Assembly (NCBI RefSeq): GCF_002920535.1
Contig: NZ_PQSS01000005.1
Span: forward strand, 1 to 64,000
Length of the DNA: 64,000 bases
Origin: Streptomyces sp. Ru71
GTDB taxonomy: Bacteria > Actinomycetota > Actinomycetes > Streptomycetales > Streptomycetaceae
Reading direction: 5' to 3'
The position numbers were made by a program, and so were the translations under genes. Numbering within the stretch: position 1 is the first letter of the stretch; each line of letters opens with the position of its first letter. The notes beneath the pieces were generated by a model. The model was not told the DNA's origin, made no database searches, and worked only from the letters and a program-made list of their open reading frames with translations. Shown here piece by piece: positions 1 to 9,828 of this stretch.

Positions 1-1134
1 GCCGCGTCAGCGCCGGCCTCGGCCTCGGCCGAGCGCGCGACATCCGCGTCGCCCGAGCGCACGACGTCCGCCTCTGCCGACCGCGCACCGTCCTGGCTGG
101 CCGAGCCCTCCGAAGCGCTACGCGCCCGACGCGGACGCGCGGCTGCCCCGCCGGAGGTCTCCGTCGCCTCAGTCCCCGCCGAATCCGGCGCCCCCGCGGC
201 GACCTGGCTCGCCGAGCCCTCCGAAGCACGTGCGTGCCCGACGCGGACGCGCAGCCGCCGCACCGGTGGCCTCCGCCGCCTCGGTCCCCGCCGAATCCGG
301 CGCCCCCGCGGCGACCTGGCTGGCCGAGCCCTCCGAAGCACTACGCGCCCGACGCGGACGCGCAGCCGCCGCGCCGGTGGCCTCCGGCGCCTCGGCTCCC
401 GCCGAATCCGGCGCCCCCGTGGCCGCCTGGCTGGCCGAGCCCTCGCCTGCGGTGCGCATCCGGCGTGCCGGACGCTCCCCCGGCGCAGCCGCGGCGCCCG
501 CCGCGCGACCGGTGCCTGCCGCGCGGCCCGCTCCCCGTGCCGGGCGAGCCGGGGCAGGGGGGAGCTGGCCCTTGAGCGGGCCCCACTCGTTGGGGTCGGG
601 GACGCCCGGTGGAAGCATCTGGCGGCGCTTGGGGCCGCCGTGGTCGGACTCGCCCGGTTCCTTCGCGCCGGGCCAGGCCTTGGCGACCCGCGCCGCGAGG
701 ACGAAGTCCTTGCGCAGCGGGTGGCCCTCGAAGGTGTCGGGGAGAAGGAGGTGGTCGAGGCCGGGGTGGTCCTCGAAGCCGACACCGAACATTTCGTGCG
801 TCTCGCGCTCGTGCCAGGCCGCGCCCGCGTAGACCGAGACGGCCGACGGCAGCACAGGTGCCTCGTGCGGGACGGTCGTGCGCAGCAGCAGCCGCCGCAC
901 CGGGCCCAGCGCGGCGACGTGCGCGGCGACGCGGAAGCCGACGCCCGGTTCGTCGACGGCGCTCAGCCAGTCGAAGTAGGTGCAGCCCAGCCGGTCGCGG
1001 GCCGTGGTGAGCGCGGCGATCCAGGACGCCGGGGGGACGTCGACGGTGAGGACGTCGTAGGACTCCTCGGCCGTGGCGTCCGTACCGAAGAGGTCCTCGG
1101 CGCCGGCGGGCAGCCAGCCGACCGTGCCGCTCAT
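1..1134 (-). CDS. nuoC2: NADH-quinone oxidoreductase subunit C, second locus, with repetitive tail; 3' partial and frameshifted
   Basis: This is a peripheral-arm subunit of a second complex I locus. Its ATG overlaps the nuoB2 stop (ATGA). The first ~190 residues are a normal NuoC core with the family signature [19 protein letters not shown] and a PLRKDF stretch. After about position 560 the frame enters an Ala/Ser/Arg-rich extension made of 37-residue repeats. The frame stops at TGA 169-171, but only because one repeat unit (221-332) is 112 nt long while its neighbours are 111 nt. Removing one base near 229-231 keeps the same repeat peptide open to the window edge (I translated this by hand). 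The usual family length is about 200-260 residues, so the tail is exceptional. The break may be a true mutation, a sequencing or assembly slip in a repeat, or phase variation. The true 3' end lies outside the window. Confidence 0.85.
110..443 (-). repeat. 37-codon tandem repeats in the nuoC2 tail
   Basis: Three adjacent units lie at 110-220 (111 nt), 221-332 (112 nt) and 333-443 (111 nt), with degenerate partial copies on both sides (about 90-109 and 444-475). Each encodes a peptide containing EGSASQ, GAPDSAG and AAARPRRAR segments. The extra base in the middle unit, around 229-231, shifts the reading frame. Units are highly similar at nucleotide level, which points to recent slippage or recombination. 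Confidence 0.9.
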
Positions 1135-1748
1135 CGGTCCTCCCCGGACACCGGACCCGGCGTGGCCGGCGTGGCCGGCGGCTGCACCAGGCCGCTCTGC
1201 AGGGCCGCCGGCGAGGGCTGCGAGGCACCGTGGCCGTACCGCTCCCCCAGCGACTCCCGGGCGATCTTCTCCTGCAGCTTGAGGATGCCCTGGAGCAGCG
1301 CCTCGGGGCGCGGCGGGCAGCCGGGGACGTACACGTCCACCGGGATGATCTGGTCGACGCCCTTGGTGACGGAGTAGGAGTCCCAGTAGGGGCCGCCGCA
1401 GTTGGAGCAGGCGCCGAAGGAGATGACGTACTTCGGCTCGGGCATCTGCTCGTACAGGCGCTTCACGGCCGGCGCCATCTTGTCCGTCACCGTGCCCGAG
1501 ACCACCATCAGGTCGGCCTGGCGGGGGCCCGGCGCGAAGGGGATGACGCCGAGGCGGATGAAGTCGTGGCGGGACATCGACGCGGCGATGAACTCGATCG
1601 CGCAACAGGCCAGGCCGAAGTTGAAGACCCACAGCGAGTAGCGGCGGCCCCAGTTCAGGACCACCTTCATCGGCTCGGGGGCCAGGCGGGCGAGCGCGCC
1701 CAGCCGCTTGGGCTCGGGAAGCGACACCGGAGCGGGGTTCACGTCCAT
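1131..1748 (-). CDS. nuoB2: NADH-quinone oxidoreductase subunit B, second locus
   Basis: This subunit carries the terminal [4Fe-4S] cluster N2 that passes electrons to menaquinone. The protein has 205 residues. All four N2 ligands are visible: Cys48-Cys49 (FGLACCAIE), Cys114 (FGACSNCGG) and Cys144 (PGCPPRP). The ATG at 1748 overlaps the nuoA2 3' end by 10 nt, and the stop overlaps the nuoC2 start. Compared with nuoB of the main operon it has an extended N-terminus and a Pro/Ala-rich C-terminal tail (residues ~171-205). It is clearly a paralogue of the copy at 57083-57637, not a duplicate of it. Confidence 0.95.
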   Translation of the reverse strand: MDVNPAPVSLPEPKRLGALARLAPEPMKVVLNWGRRYSLWVFNFGLACCAIEFIAASMSRHDFIRLGVIPFAPGPRQADLMVVSGTVTDKMAPAVKRLYEQMPEPKYVISFGACSNCGGPYWDSYSVTKGVDQIIPVDVYVPGCPPRPEALLQGILKLQEKIARESLGERYGHGASQPSPAALQSGLVQPPATPATPGPVSGEDR

Positions 1749-2134
1749 GCCAGGACGCCCTTCTTGTACGCGTACAGCAGGCCCACGGCGAGGAAGCCGA
1801 GGAAGATGAACATCTCCACGAGCGTCGTCGCGCCGTAGCCGGGGGCGGCGAAGACCGTCGCCCACGGGAAGAGGAAGATCGAGTCGACGGCGAAGATGAC
1901 GTAGAGGAACGCGTAGACGTAGTAGCGGACCTGGGTGTGCGCCCAGCCCTCGCCGACGGGGTCCACGCCGCACTCGTAGGTCAGGAGTTTCTCGGGGGTG
2001 GGCACGACGGGCCGCAGCAGCCGTCCGGCCCCGAAGGCGACGGCCACGAAGAGCACGCCGACGACGGCGAGCAGTCCCACGACCGAATAGGAATGGAAGT
2101 AGTCCGCCGCGACGACGACGGTCGAATCCCGCAC
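1739..2134 (-). CDS. nuoA2: NADH-quinone oxidoreductase subunit A, second locus
   Basis: This is a small membrane subunit of complex I with 131 residues and three hydrophobic segments (about 12-35, 70-90 and 98-122). The conserved loop TYECGVDP sits between the first two. I chose the GTG at 2134 because GAGGAG lies about 6 nt upstream; an earlier in-frame ATG would add a polar, unconserved leader. It is the first gene of the second nuo locus and is transcribed divergently from the sensor kinase at 2380. nuoB2 and nuoC2 follow with overlaps, so the three are one operon. Confidence 0.92.
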   Translation of the reverse strand: MRDSTVVVAADYFHSYSVVGLLAVVGVLFVAVAFGAGRLLRPVVPTPEKLLTYECGVDPVGEGWAHTQVRYYVYAFLYVIFAVDSIFLFPWATVFAAPGYGATTLVEMFIFLGFLAVGLLYAYKKGVLAWT

Positions 2135-2303
2135 GTCCGTCTCCTCGCTCCCTGGCTTCGCGTTTGTCGGCTCTCGACGACCGTCGACAGTGTTCGACGA
2201 TCTGTACGCACGGGAGTCTAGGCCCTGATAAAGAAGCGGTAAGCAGCCCGTCACGCCTTGAGACGCGACACCGGGGACGGCGGGAGGCGCCCATCGCGGA
2301 CAG

Positions 2304-2321
2304 GGTGGGGTTTTCCCCACC
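2304..2321. promoter_or_regulatory. Candidate operator upstream of the first kinase gene
   Basis: This is a perfect palindrome with 7-bp arms, GGTGGGG-TTTT-CCCCACC, 58 nt before the kinase ATG. A related but imperfect motif with a four-A centre lies at 3572-3595, just before the second kinase gene. The shared motif suggests a common regulator, plausibly the response regulator encoded downstream. That link is inference. Confidence 0.45.
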
Positions 2322-2379
2322 GCGGCGACGGCGGGCGACCTCATGGCGCGGGGGCGCGACGCGCGGCACGCTAACCCAT

Positions 2380-3579
2380 ATGACCGCAACCGACCCCGCC
2401 CGCCGGCCGGCCGACGACGACCGTCCGCCACCGGCCCGCCTGGCCTACGACGCGCACACCTGGAAGGAGATCGCCCATCTGCTGGCGAACTTCCCGCTGG
2501 CGCTGATCGGCTTCCTCTACGTCATGACCGTGCTGCTGGTGAGCGGCACACTGACGATCACCGTGATCGGCTTCCCGCTGCTGTCGCTGGCGCTGATGGG
2601 CGCTCGGCTGCTGGGGCGGTTCGAGCGGGCGCGGGCGCGGGCGCTGCTGGGGGTGCGGGTGGAGGAGCCGAGCCGGCTGCCGCTGCACCGCGCGGACGGC
2701 TTCTTCGGCCGCATGTGGATGGTGCTGAAGGACTCGGTGGCCTGGCGGACGGCGCTGTACGACTTCGTCCGGCTGCCGTGGGGCATCCTCACCTTCACGG
2801 TGACGCTGACCTCGCTGTTCGTGCTGTGGCCGGTGCTGCCGTTCCTGGCGCGCGGGATGACCAACGTGGACCGGGCGCTGGTGCGCGGTCTGCTGTCGCC
2901 GTCGGACGAGCTGGAGCGCCGTATCGCGGAGCTGGAGTCGGACCGCGGGGTGGTCGTGGACACGGCGGCGGCCGATCTGCGGCGCATCGAGCGCGATCTG
3001 CACGACGGGGCGCAGGCCCGCCTGGTGAACCTGGCGATGGGGCTCGGCCTGGCGAAGGAGAAGCTGCTGGAGGGCCAGGCCGACGAACACGTGGCCGCGA
3101 TGGTCGAGGAGGCGCACGGCGAGGTGAAGCTGGCGCTGCAGGAGCTGCGGGACCTGGCCCGCGGCATCCATCCGGCGGTGCTGACCGACCGGGGCCTGGA
3201 CGCGGCGCTGTCGTCGGTGGCGTCCCGGTGCACGGTGCCGGTGAAGGTGACCGCCGAGCTGGCCTCGCGGCCGGCCGCCGCGATCGAGGGCATCGCCTAC
3301 TTCACGGTGTCCGAGCTGCTGCAGAACATCAGCAAGCACAGCGGGGCGAAGTCGGCGACGGTGGACGTGTGGCGTTCCGACGACCGGCTGCTGATCCAGG
3401 TGCGGGACGACGGCCGGGGTGGTGCGTCGCTGGATCGCGGGACCGGGATGCGGGGGCTGGCGGAGCGGCTGGACGCCGTGGACGGCCTGTTCGTCGTCGA
3501 CTCGCCGCAGGGCGGGCCTACGACGATCACGGCGGAGCTGCCCTGGCGGGACCGGTCGGAGGACGCCCACCGGGGGTAG
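2380..3579 (+). CDS. Sensor histidine kinase with N-terminal membrane Sensor domain
   Basis: This is a membrane two-component kinase of 399 residues. The N-terminal half (about 25-160) has four hydrophobic segments typical of the Sensor domain found in actinobacterial NarL-partner kinases. A HisKA_3 dimerisation box follows, with the phospho-acceptor His208 in [11 protein letters not shown], and then an HATPase_c domain ([13 protein letters not shown]-box, DDGRGG and GTGMRGL). ATG 2380 is chosen because membrane homology begins soon after it. It probably phosphorylates the regulator at 5458. Its catalytic core is nearly identical at DNA level to the next gene. Confidence 0.9.
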   Translation: MTATDPARRPADDDRPPPARLAYDAHTWKEIAHLLANFPLALIGFLYVMTVLLVSGTLTITVIGFPLLSLALMGARLLGRFERARARALLGVRVEEPSRLPLHRADGFFGRMWMVLKDSVAWRTALYDFVRLPWGILTFTVTLTSLFVLWPVLPFLARGMTNVDRALVRGLLSPSDELERRIAELESDRGVVVDTAAADLRRIERDLHDGAQARLVNLAMGLGLAKEKLLEGQADEHVAAMVEEAHGEVKLALQELRDLARGIHPAVLTDRGLDAALSSVASRCTVPVKVTAELASRPAAAIEGIAYFTVSELLQNISKHSGAKSATVDVWRSDDRLLIQVRDDGRGGASLDRGTGMRGLAERLDAVDGLFVVDSPQGGPTTITAELPWRDRSEDAHRG

Positions 3580-3595
3580 GGAAAACCCCCCGCCC
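3572..3595. promoter_or_regulatory. Candidate operator before the second kinase gene
   Basis: An imperfect inverted repeat centred on AAAA (3582-3585) has GGTAGGG on its left and CCCCCC on its right. It overlaps the stop codon of the first kinase. It resembles the palindrome at 2304-2321 and may let the second kinase gene be expressed from its own regulated promoter. Confidence 0.35.
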
Positions 3596-3704
3596 AAGAC
3601 GCCGACGGCCTCCATGGTCCGCCGACCTGCGGCGCAGCAGGCTGGACGTACGACACAAGGCGTGCAGCCGGACGACCGCGAACGAGCAGAAACGGACGAC
3701 ACCG

Positions 3705-5048
3705 ATGGCCATGGAGTACGGACAGCCTTACCGGCCGGGGTACGACGACGGCACCCGCCGGCACCGGGTGCCGGCGGCGCTGCGGGCACCGCTGGAGGCG
3801 CGCAGCTGGCGCGAGTTCGGGTACGTGCTGCTGGGCCTGCCGATCGGCATCGCGCTGTTCGTCTTCGCGGTGACGATGGTCTCCCTCGGGGTGGGCCTGC
3901 TGGTGACGTTCCTCGGGGTCCCGGTGCTGGCGGCGGCGCTGGCCGGCTGCCGGGGCTTCGGCGCGCTGGAGCGGGCGCGGGCGCGGGGGATGCTCGGTCT
4001 TGAGGTGGCCGACCCGGAGCCGCTGCGGGTGCGCCGGAACAGCCTGATGGGCTGGATCGGCGCCGTCCTGAAGAGCGGCACGTCGTGGCGGCACCTGCTG
4101 TACGCGGTGCTGCAGTTCCCGTGGGCGGTGTTCTCCTTCAGCGTGGCCGTCGCGTTCTGGGTGTACGGCTGGGCGATGCTGACGTACCCGCTGTGGTTCT
4201 GGGTGTTCCCGATGTACGCGGGGCAGGGCGGCATCCAGCTCTACGGCGACGACCACCACCGGATCTATCTCGACAACCCGTTCGAGATCACCGTGACGGT
4301 GCTGGTGGGAGCGTTGTTCACGATGGCCTCGCCGTGGATCGTGCGGGCGCTGACGACGGTGGACCGGCTGCTGGTGCACGGGCTGCTCGGGCCGTCGCGG
4401 CTGGGCGCGCGGGTGGTGGAGCTGGAGTCGGACCGCGGGGTGGTCGTGGACACGGCGGCGGCGGACCTGCGGCGCATCGAGCGCGATCTGCACGACGGGG
4501 CGCAGGCCCGGCTGGCGAGCCTGGCGATGGACCTGGGGCTGGCCAGGGAGAAGCTGCGCGAGGACCCGCAGGCGGCGGCGCGGATGGTGGACGAGGCGCA
4601 CGGCGAGGTGAAGACGGCGCTCAAGGAGCTGCGGGACCTGGCCCGTGGCATCCATCCGGCGGTGCTGACCGACCGGGGTCTGGACGCGGCGCTGTCCTCG
4701 GTGGCCTCCCGGTGCACGGTGCCGGTGCGGGTGGAGGTGGACCTGCCGGCCCGGCCGGCCCCGGCCATCGAGGGCATCGCGTACTTCACGGTCTGCGAGC
4801 TGCTGCAGAACATCGGCAAGCACAGCGGGGCGAAGTCGGCCACGGTGGACGTGTGGCGGGCGGAGGACCGGCTGCTGCTGCAGGTCATGGACGACGGCGT
4901 CGGCGGCGCGCACACCGGGCAGGGCTCGGGCCTCGCCGGCCTGGCCGAGCGGATCGGCGCGGTCGACGGCATCCTCGTCGTCGACTCCCCGCCCGGCGGC
5001 CCGACCCGCGTCACGGCGGAACTCCCGTGGCGCGACACACTGGCCTGA
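3705..5048 (+). CDS. Sensor histidine kinase, tandem paralogue
   Basis: This second membrane kinase has 447 residues and sits 125 nt after the first. The Sensor-type membrane region (about 35-240) is longer and diverged, with an extra extracytoplasmic loop of roughly 35 residues that includes an aromatic cluster. The cytoplasmic core is nearly the same as in the first gene: His263 in [11 protein letters not shown], the N-box ELLQNIGKHSGA, and DDGVGG and GSGLAGL glycine motifs. ATG 3705 is used; an ATG two codons later is equally possible. Different sensing domains with one conserved core and one downstream regulator imply two inputs feeding one output. Confidence 0.9.
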   Translation: MAMEYGQPYRPGYDDGTRRHRVPAALRAPLEARSWREFGYVLLGLPIGIALFVFAVTMVSLGVGLLVTFLGVPVLAAALAGCRGFGALERARARGMLGLEVADPEPLRVRRNSLMGWIGAVLKSGTSWRHLLYAVLQFPWAVFSFSVAVAFWVYGWAMLTYPLWFWVFPMYAGQGGIQLYGDDHHRIYLDNPFEITVTVLVGALFTMASPWIVRALTTVDRLLVHGLLGPSRLGARVVELESDRGVVVDTAAADLRRIERDLHDGAQARLASLAMDLGLAREKLREDPQAAARMVDEAHGEVKTALKELRDLARGIHPAVLTDRGLDAALSSVASRCTVPVRVEVDLPARPAPAIEGIAYFTVCELLQNIGKHSGAKSATVDVWRAEDRLLLQVMDDGVGGAHTGQGSGLAGLAERIGAVDGILVVDSPPGGPTRVTAELPWRDTLA

Positions 5049-5086
5049 CCGGCCGACGGTGATCGGGGCCACGCCGGCCGACCTCC

Positions 5087-5340
5087 CCCACCGTGCCGGC
5101 CGGGCCCCGGCAGCCCCCGCCGTACCGGCCCGGCCCCCAGGGGCCTCCCCACCGTGCAGGCCCCTGGCCTCCCCCACCGTGCCGACCCCCGGCCTTCCCC
5201 ACCGTGCCGGCCGGGCCCCCGGCCGCCCCGCCGTGCCCAGCCGGCCCCCGGCCTCCGCCGCCGTGCCGGCCCGGCCCCCGGCCGGACCCACGCGTCAGCC
5301 CCACCGTGTCCGCCCCCGGCCCCCTCCCACCGCGTCACCC
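5087..5340. repeat. Degenerate tandem repeat between kinase and regulator genes
   Basis: The 409-nt gap between the second kinase and its regulator holds no credible gene. It is strongly C-rich on this strand and contains about nine degenerate copies of CCCCACCGTGCCGGCC (for example near 5087, 5147, 5171, 5195 and 5257), spaced 24-31 nt apart. Its low complexity makes it open in several frames, none with protein character. Confidence 0.7.
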
Positions 5341-5457
5341 CCACCCCGGCCGAAACCCGACACCCCCACCCCCTCGCCGCCCCTCCGCAGCCGCGTTCCG
5401 GTTCCGTTGATGGAATGCTGGACCTGTTGACACGCGGCACGCGGGGGGACGAGGGAC

Positions 5458-6129
5458 GTGGAGGACAGGGTGCGGGTGGTCATCGCCGAGGACTCGGTGC
5501 TGCTGCGGGAGGGGCTGACCCGGCTGCTCACCGACCGAGGGCACGACGTCGTGGCCGGGGTGGGGGACGCCGAGGCCCTCGTGAAGACGATCGCCGAACT
5601 GGACGCGGAGGGCGCCCTGCCCGACGTCGTCGTCGCCGACGTACGGATGCCGCCCACCCACACCGACGAGGGCGTACGGGCGGCGGTACAGCTGCGCCGT
5701 ACCCACCCGGGGCTCGGCGTACTCGTGCTGTCGCAGTACGTGGAGGAGCGGTACGCCACCGAGCTGCTGGCCGGTTCCAGTCGCGGGGTCGGCTATCTGC
5801 TGAAGGACCGCGTGGCCGAGGTCCGCGAGTTCGTGGACGCGGTGGTGCGGGTCGCCGAGGGCGGTACGGCCCTCGACCCCGAGGTCGTCGCCCAGTTGCT
5901 GGGCCGCTCCCGCAAGCAGGACGTCCTCGCCGGGCTCACCCCGCGCGAGCGTGAGGTGCTCGGGCTGATGGCCGAGGGCCGTACGAATTCGGCCATCGCC
6001 AAGCAGCTCGTCGTCAGCGACGGCGCGGTCGAGAAGCACGTCAGCAACATCTTCCTCAAGCTCGGCCTGTCCCCGAGCGAGGGCGACCACCGCCGGGTGC
6101 TCGCCGTGCTGACGTATCTGAACTCCTGA
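5458..6129 (+). CDS. LuxR/NarL-family response regulator
   Basis: This is a DNA-binding response regulator of 223 residues. The receiver domain (5-125) has the acidic pocket Glu11-Asp12, phospho-acceptor Asp61 (VVADVRMP) and the conserved Lys in YLLKDR. A LuxR-type helix-turn-helix follows (about 155-215: LTPREREVLGLMAEG, then AIAKQLVVSDGAVEKHVSNI). The GTG start at 5458 has a weak GAGGGAC upstream. It is the only regulator beside the two kinases, so it is their likely shared partner. Targets may include the palindromes at 2304 and 3572 (inference). Confidence 0.92.
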   Translation: MEDRVRVVIAEDSVLLREGLTRLLTDRGHDVVAGVGDAEALVKTIAELDAEGALPDVVVADVRMPPTHTDEGVRAAVQLRRTHPGLGVLVLSQYVEERYATELLAGSSRGVGYLLKDRVAEVREFVDAVVRVAEGGTALDPEVVAQLLGRSRKQDVLAGLTPREREVLGLMAEGRTNSAIAKQLVVSDGAVEKHVSNIFLKLGLSPSEGDHRRVLAVLTYLNS

Positions 6130-6321
6130 CCGGTCCCGCCGGGACAGTGCCGTGCGTGGGGGAACCCGAACCGGTGACGAGCGAGGCCGCGGCTGCTGTC
6201 CGGCGGGTGACCACCATGCGAAAGGTCAAGGGAAGGCGCCCCTCACGGACGTAGGGTTGATTTTGGGAGGACCCGCGGGAGGGCCGCTCCCCGACAGCCG
6301 CCTCTAGGGAGGTCCAGTTCA

Positions 6322-8242
6322 GTGACCAGTCAGGTCAGCAGCCCAGCGGAGCAGGCCGACACCACCGTCGTAGGAGAGCAGCGCAGACCGGCCGGGGGCA
6401 AGGATGTGCGCCGGCTGGACCGGGTGATCATCAGGTTCGCGGGGGACTCCGGTGACGGTATGCAGCTCACCGGGGACCGTTTCACCTCGGAGACGGCGTC
6501 GTTCGGCAACGACTTGTCCACGCTGCCCAACTTCCCGGCCGAGATCCGCGCGCCCGCCGGCACCCTGCCGGGCGTGTCGTCCTTCCAGCTGCACTTCGCC
6601 GACCACGACATCCTCACCCCCGGCGACGCGCCCAACGTGCTCGTGGCCATGAACCCCGCCGCGCTGAAGGCCAACATCGGCGACATGCCGCGCGGCGCGG
6701 AGATCATCGCCAACACCGACGAGTTCACCAAGCGGGCCATGCAGAAGGTCGGCTACGACTCCAACCCGCTCGAAGACGGCTCGCTGGACGGCTACAGCCT
6801 GCACCCGGTGCCGCTGACCACGCTGACCGTGGAGGCGCTGAAGGACTTCGACCTGACCCGCAAGGAGGCCGAGCGCAGCAAGAACATGTTCGCGCTGGGT
6901 CTGCTGTCGTGGATGTACCACCGGCCGACCGAGGGCACGGAGAAGTTCCTCAAGGCGAAGTTCGCCAAGAAGCCGGAGATCGCCGAGGCCAACCTCACGG
7001 CGTTCCGCGCGGGCTGGAACTTCGGGGAGACGACGGAGGACTTCGCGGTCTCCTACGAGGTGGCGCCGGCGGCGAAGGCGTTCCCGCCCGGCGTGTACCG
7101 CAACATCTCCGGGAACCTGGCCCTGGCCTACGGCCTGGTCACCGCCTCCCGCCAGGCCGATCTCCCGCTCTACCTCGGCTCGTACCCGATCACGCCGGCC
7201 AGTGACATCCTGCACGAGCTGAGCAAGCACAAGAACTTCGGCGTGCGCACCTTCCAGGCCGAGGACGAGATCGCCGGCATCGGCGCGGCGCTCGGTGCGG
7301 CCTTCGGCGGCTCGCTCGCGGTGACGACGACCAGTGGCCCGGGCGTGGCGCTGAAGTCGGAGACGATCGGGCTCGCGGTCTCCCTGGAGCTGCCCCTGCT
7401 GATCGTCGACATCCAGCGCGGCGGCCCATCGACCGGTCTGCCGACCAAGACCGAGCAGGCCGACCTGCTGCAGGCGATGTACGGCCGCAACGGTGAGGCC
7501 CCGGTCCCGGTGGTCGCGCCGAAGACGCCCGGGGACTGCTTCGACGCGGCGCTGGAGGCGGCGCGGATCGCGCTGACCTACCGCACCCCGGTGTTCCTGC
7601 TCTCCGACGGCTACCTGGCCAACGGCTCCGAGCCCTGGCGCATCCCCGAGGTGGACGACCTGCCCGATCTGCGGGTGCAGTTCGCGCAGGGCCCGAACCA
7701 CACCCTCGACGACGGCAGCGAGGTGTTCTGGCCCTACAAGCGCGACCCGCAGACGCTGGCCCGCCCCTGGGCGATCCCGGGCACGCCCGGCCTGGAGCAC
7801 CGCATCGGCGGCATCGAGAAGCAGGACGGCACGGGCAACATCTCCTACGACCCGGCCAACCACGACCTCATGGTCCGCACCCGCCAGGCCAAGGTCGACG
7901 GCATCGACGTCCCGGACGTGGAGGTCGACGACCCGCAGCAGGCCCGCACCCTGGTGCTGGGCTGGGGTTCGACGTACGGGCCGATCACCGCGGCGGTGCG
8001 GCGGCTGCGCAGGGCCGGTGAGGCGATCGCGCAGGCCCACCTGCGCCACCTCAACCCGTTCCCCCGCAACCTCGGCGAGGTCCTCAAGGCTTACGACAAG
8101 GTCGTGATCCCCGAGATGAACCTCGGCCAGCTCGCCACCCTGATCCGGGCGAAGTACCTGGTCGACGCCCGCTCCCACACCCAGGTCAACGGCATGCCGT
8201 TCAAGGCGGAGAAGCTCGCCGCGGCTCTGAAGGAGGCCATCC

Positions 8243-8250
<8 letters not shown>
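6322..8250 (+). CDS. korA: 2-oxoacid:ferredoxin oxidoreductase, fused gamma/alpha subunit
   Basis: This is the large subunit of 2-oxoglutarate:ferredoxin oxidoreductase, which oxidatively decarboxylates a 2-oxoacid to acyl-CoA and reduces ferredoxin. The protein has 642 residues, the length of the two-subunit type in which the gamma domain (about 30-210, RFAGDSGDGMQLTGDRF) is fused to the alpha domain (from about 265, LYLGSYPITPASDIL). The GTG at 6322 is preceded by AGGGAGGT. It overlaps korB by 8 nt. The substrate is 2-oxoglutarate by family assignment only; pyruvate cannot be excluded from sequence. Confidence 0.93.
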
Positions 8251-9301
<1,051 letters not shown>

Positions 9302-9320
9302 CGACCGTCGCGCACGCGCA

Positions 9321-9728
9321 TCAGGCCCGGGACGACGACGCGTCCCGGGCCTCGTCGTATGCCGTGCGGGCACGCTCCACGTCGGACATCCGCCGCTCGG
9401 TCCACTGCGTCAGCGCCTTCACCTGCTCGGCGGCCTCCCGGCCCAGCCCGGTCAGGGAGTAGTCGACGCGGGGCGGGATCACCGGCTTGGCGTCGCGGTG
9501 GACCAGGCCGTCGCGCTCCAGCGTCTGCAGGGTCTGGGTGAGCATCTTCTCGCTCACCTCCCGGCCGACACGGCCGATCTCGCGGCGCAGCTCGCTGAAC
9601 CGGTAGGAGCGCTCCAGCAGCGCGATCAGGACGAGCACGCCCCAGCGGCTGGTGACGTGCTCCAGGACGAGCCGGTACGGGCACAGCGCCTCGGCGTCGG
9701 ACGCACTCGCCTTGCTGCTTACTGCCAT
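9321..9728 (-). CDS. HxlR-family winged-helix regulator
   Basis: This small MarR-like DNA-binding protein (135 residues) has the HxlR core: SRWGVLVLIALLERSYRFSE, then EKMLTQTLQTLERDGLV and a wing ending in RVDYSLTGLG. Cys16 lies at the N-terminal site used for thiol redox sensing in relatives such as YodB, HypR and QorR. It is divergent from a QOR2-type quinone reductase gene with a palindrome between them, the same arrangement as ytfH/ytfG in Escherichia coli. It most likely represses qorB and itself and responds to quinones or electrophiles (inference). Confidence 0.88.
   Translation of the reverse strand: MAVSSKASASDAEALCPYRLVLEHVTSRWGVLVLIALLERSYRFSELRREIGRVGREVSEKMLTQTLQTLERDGLVHRDAKPVIPPRVDYSLTGLGREAAEQVKALTQWTERRMSDVERARTAYDEARDASSSRA
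9324..9351. terminator. Bidirectional hairpin between korB and hxlR
   Basis: A 10-bp perfect stem GGCCCGGGAC / GTCCCGGGCC encloses an 8-nt loop. It lies at the convergent ends of korB and the hxlR-family gene, inside the last codons of the latter. No T-tract is present on either side, as is common in high-GC actinomycetes. Confidence 0.6.
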
Positions 9729-9731
9729 GCC

Positions 9732-9756
9732 AGTACCTTACTTCAAAGTGGGTACT
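9732..9756. promoter_or_regulatory. Likely HxlR-type operator
   Basis: Outer arms AGTACC and GGTACT flank an inner imperfect palindrome ACTTCAAAGT. The element starts 4 nt upstream of the regulator start codon and 73 nt upstream of qorB, where a repressor would block both promoters. Confidence 0.6.
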
Positions 9757-9828
9757 TTCCAATAGTTAGCGCCATCCCTAGGGTGAGTGGTGAGACAGAG
9801 GGACCCACCCCTGAGGAGTACGCAGATC

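Noticed and set aside
169-171. TGA taken as the natural end of nuoC2
   Set aside because: The sequence around it is a repeat unit out of frame with its neighbours. The corrected frame remains open and repeat-encoded, so the stop is a product of the extra base.
169-332. Programmed ribosomal frameshift in nuoC2
   Set aside because: No slippery heptamer or downstream structure specific to this unit was seen. The simplest reading is a one-base slip or error in a repeat.
5011-5304. Gly/Arg-rich minus-strand frame over the repeat after the second kinase
   Set aside because: It is only the translation of the tandem repeat and has no start context.
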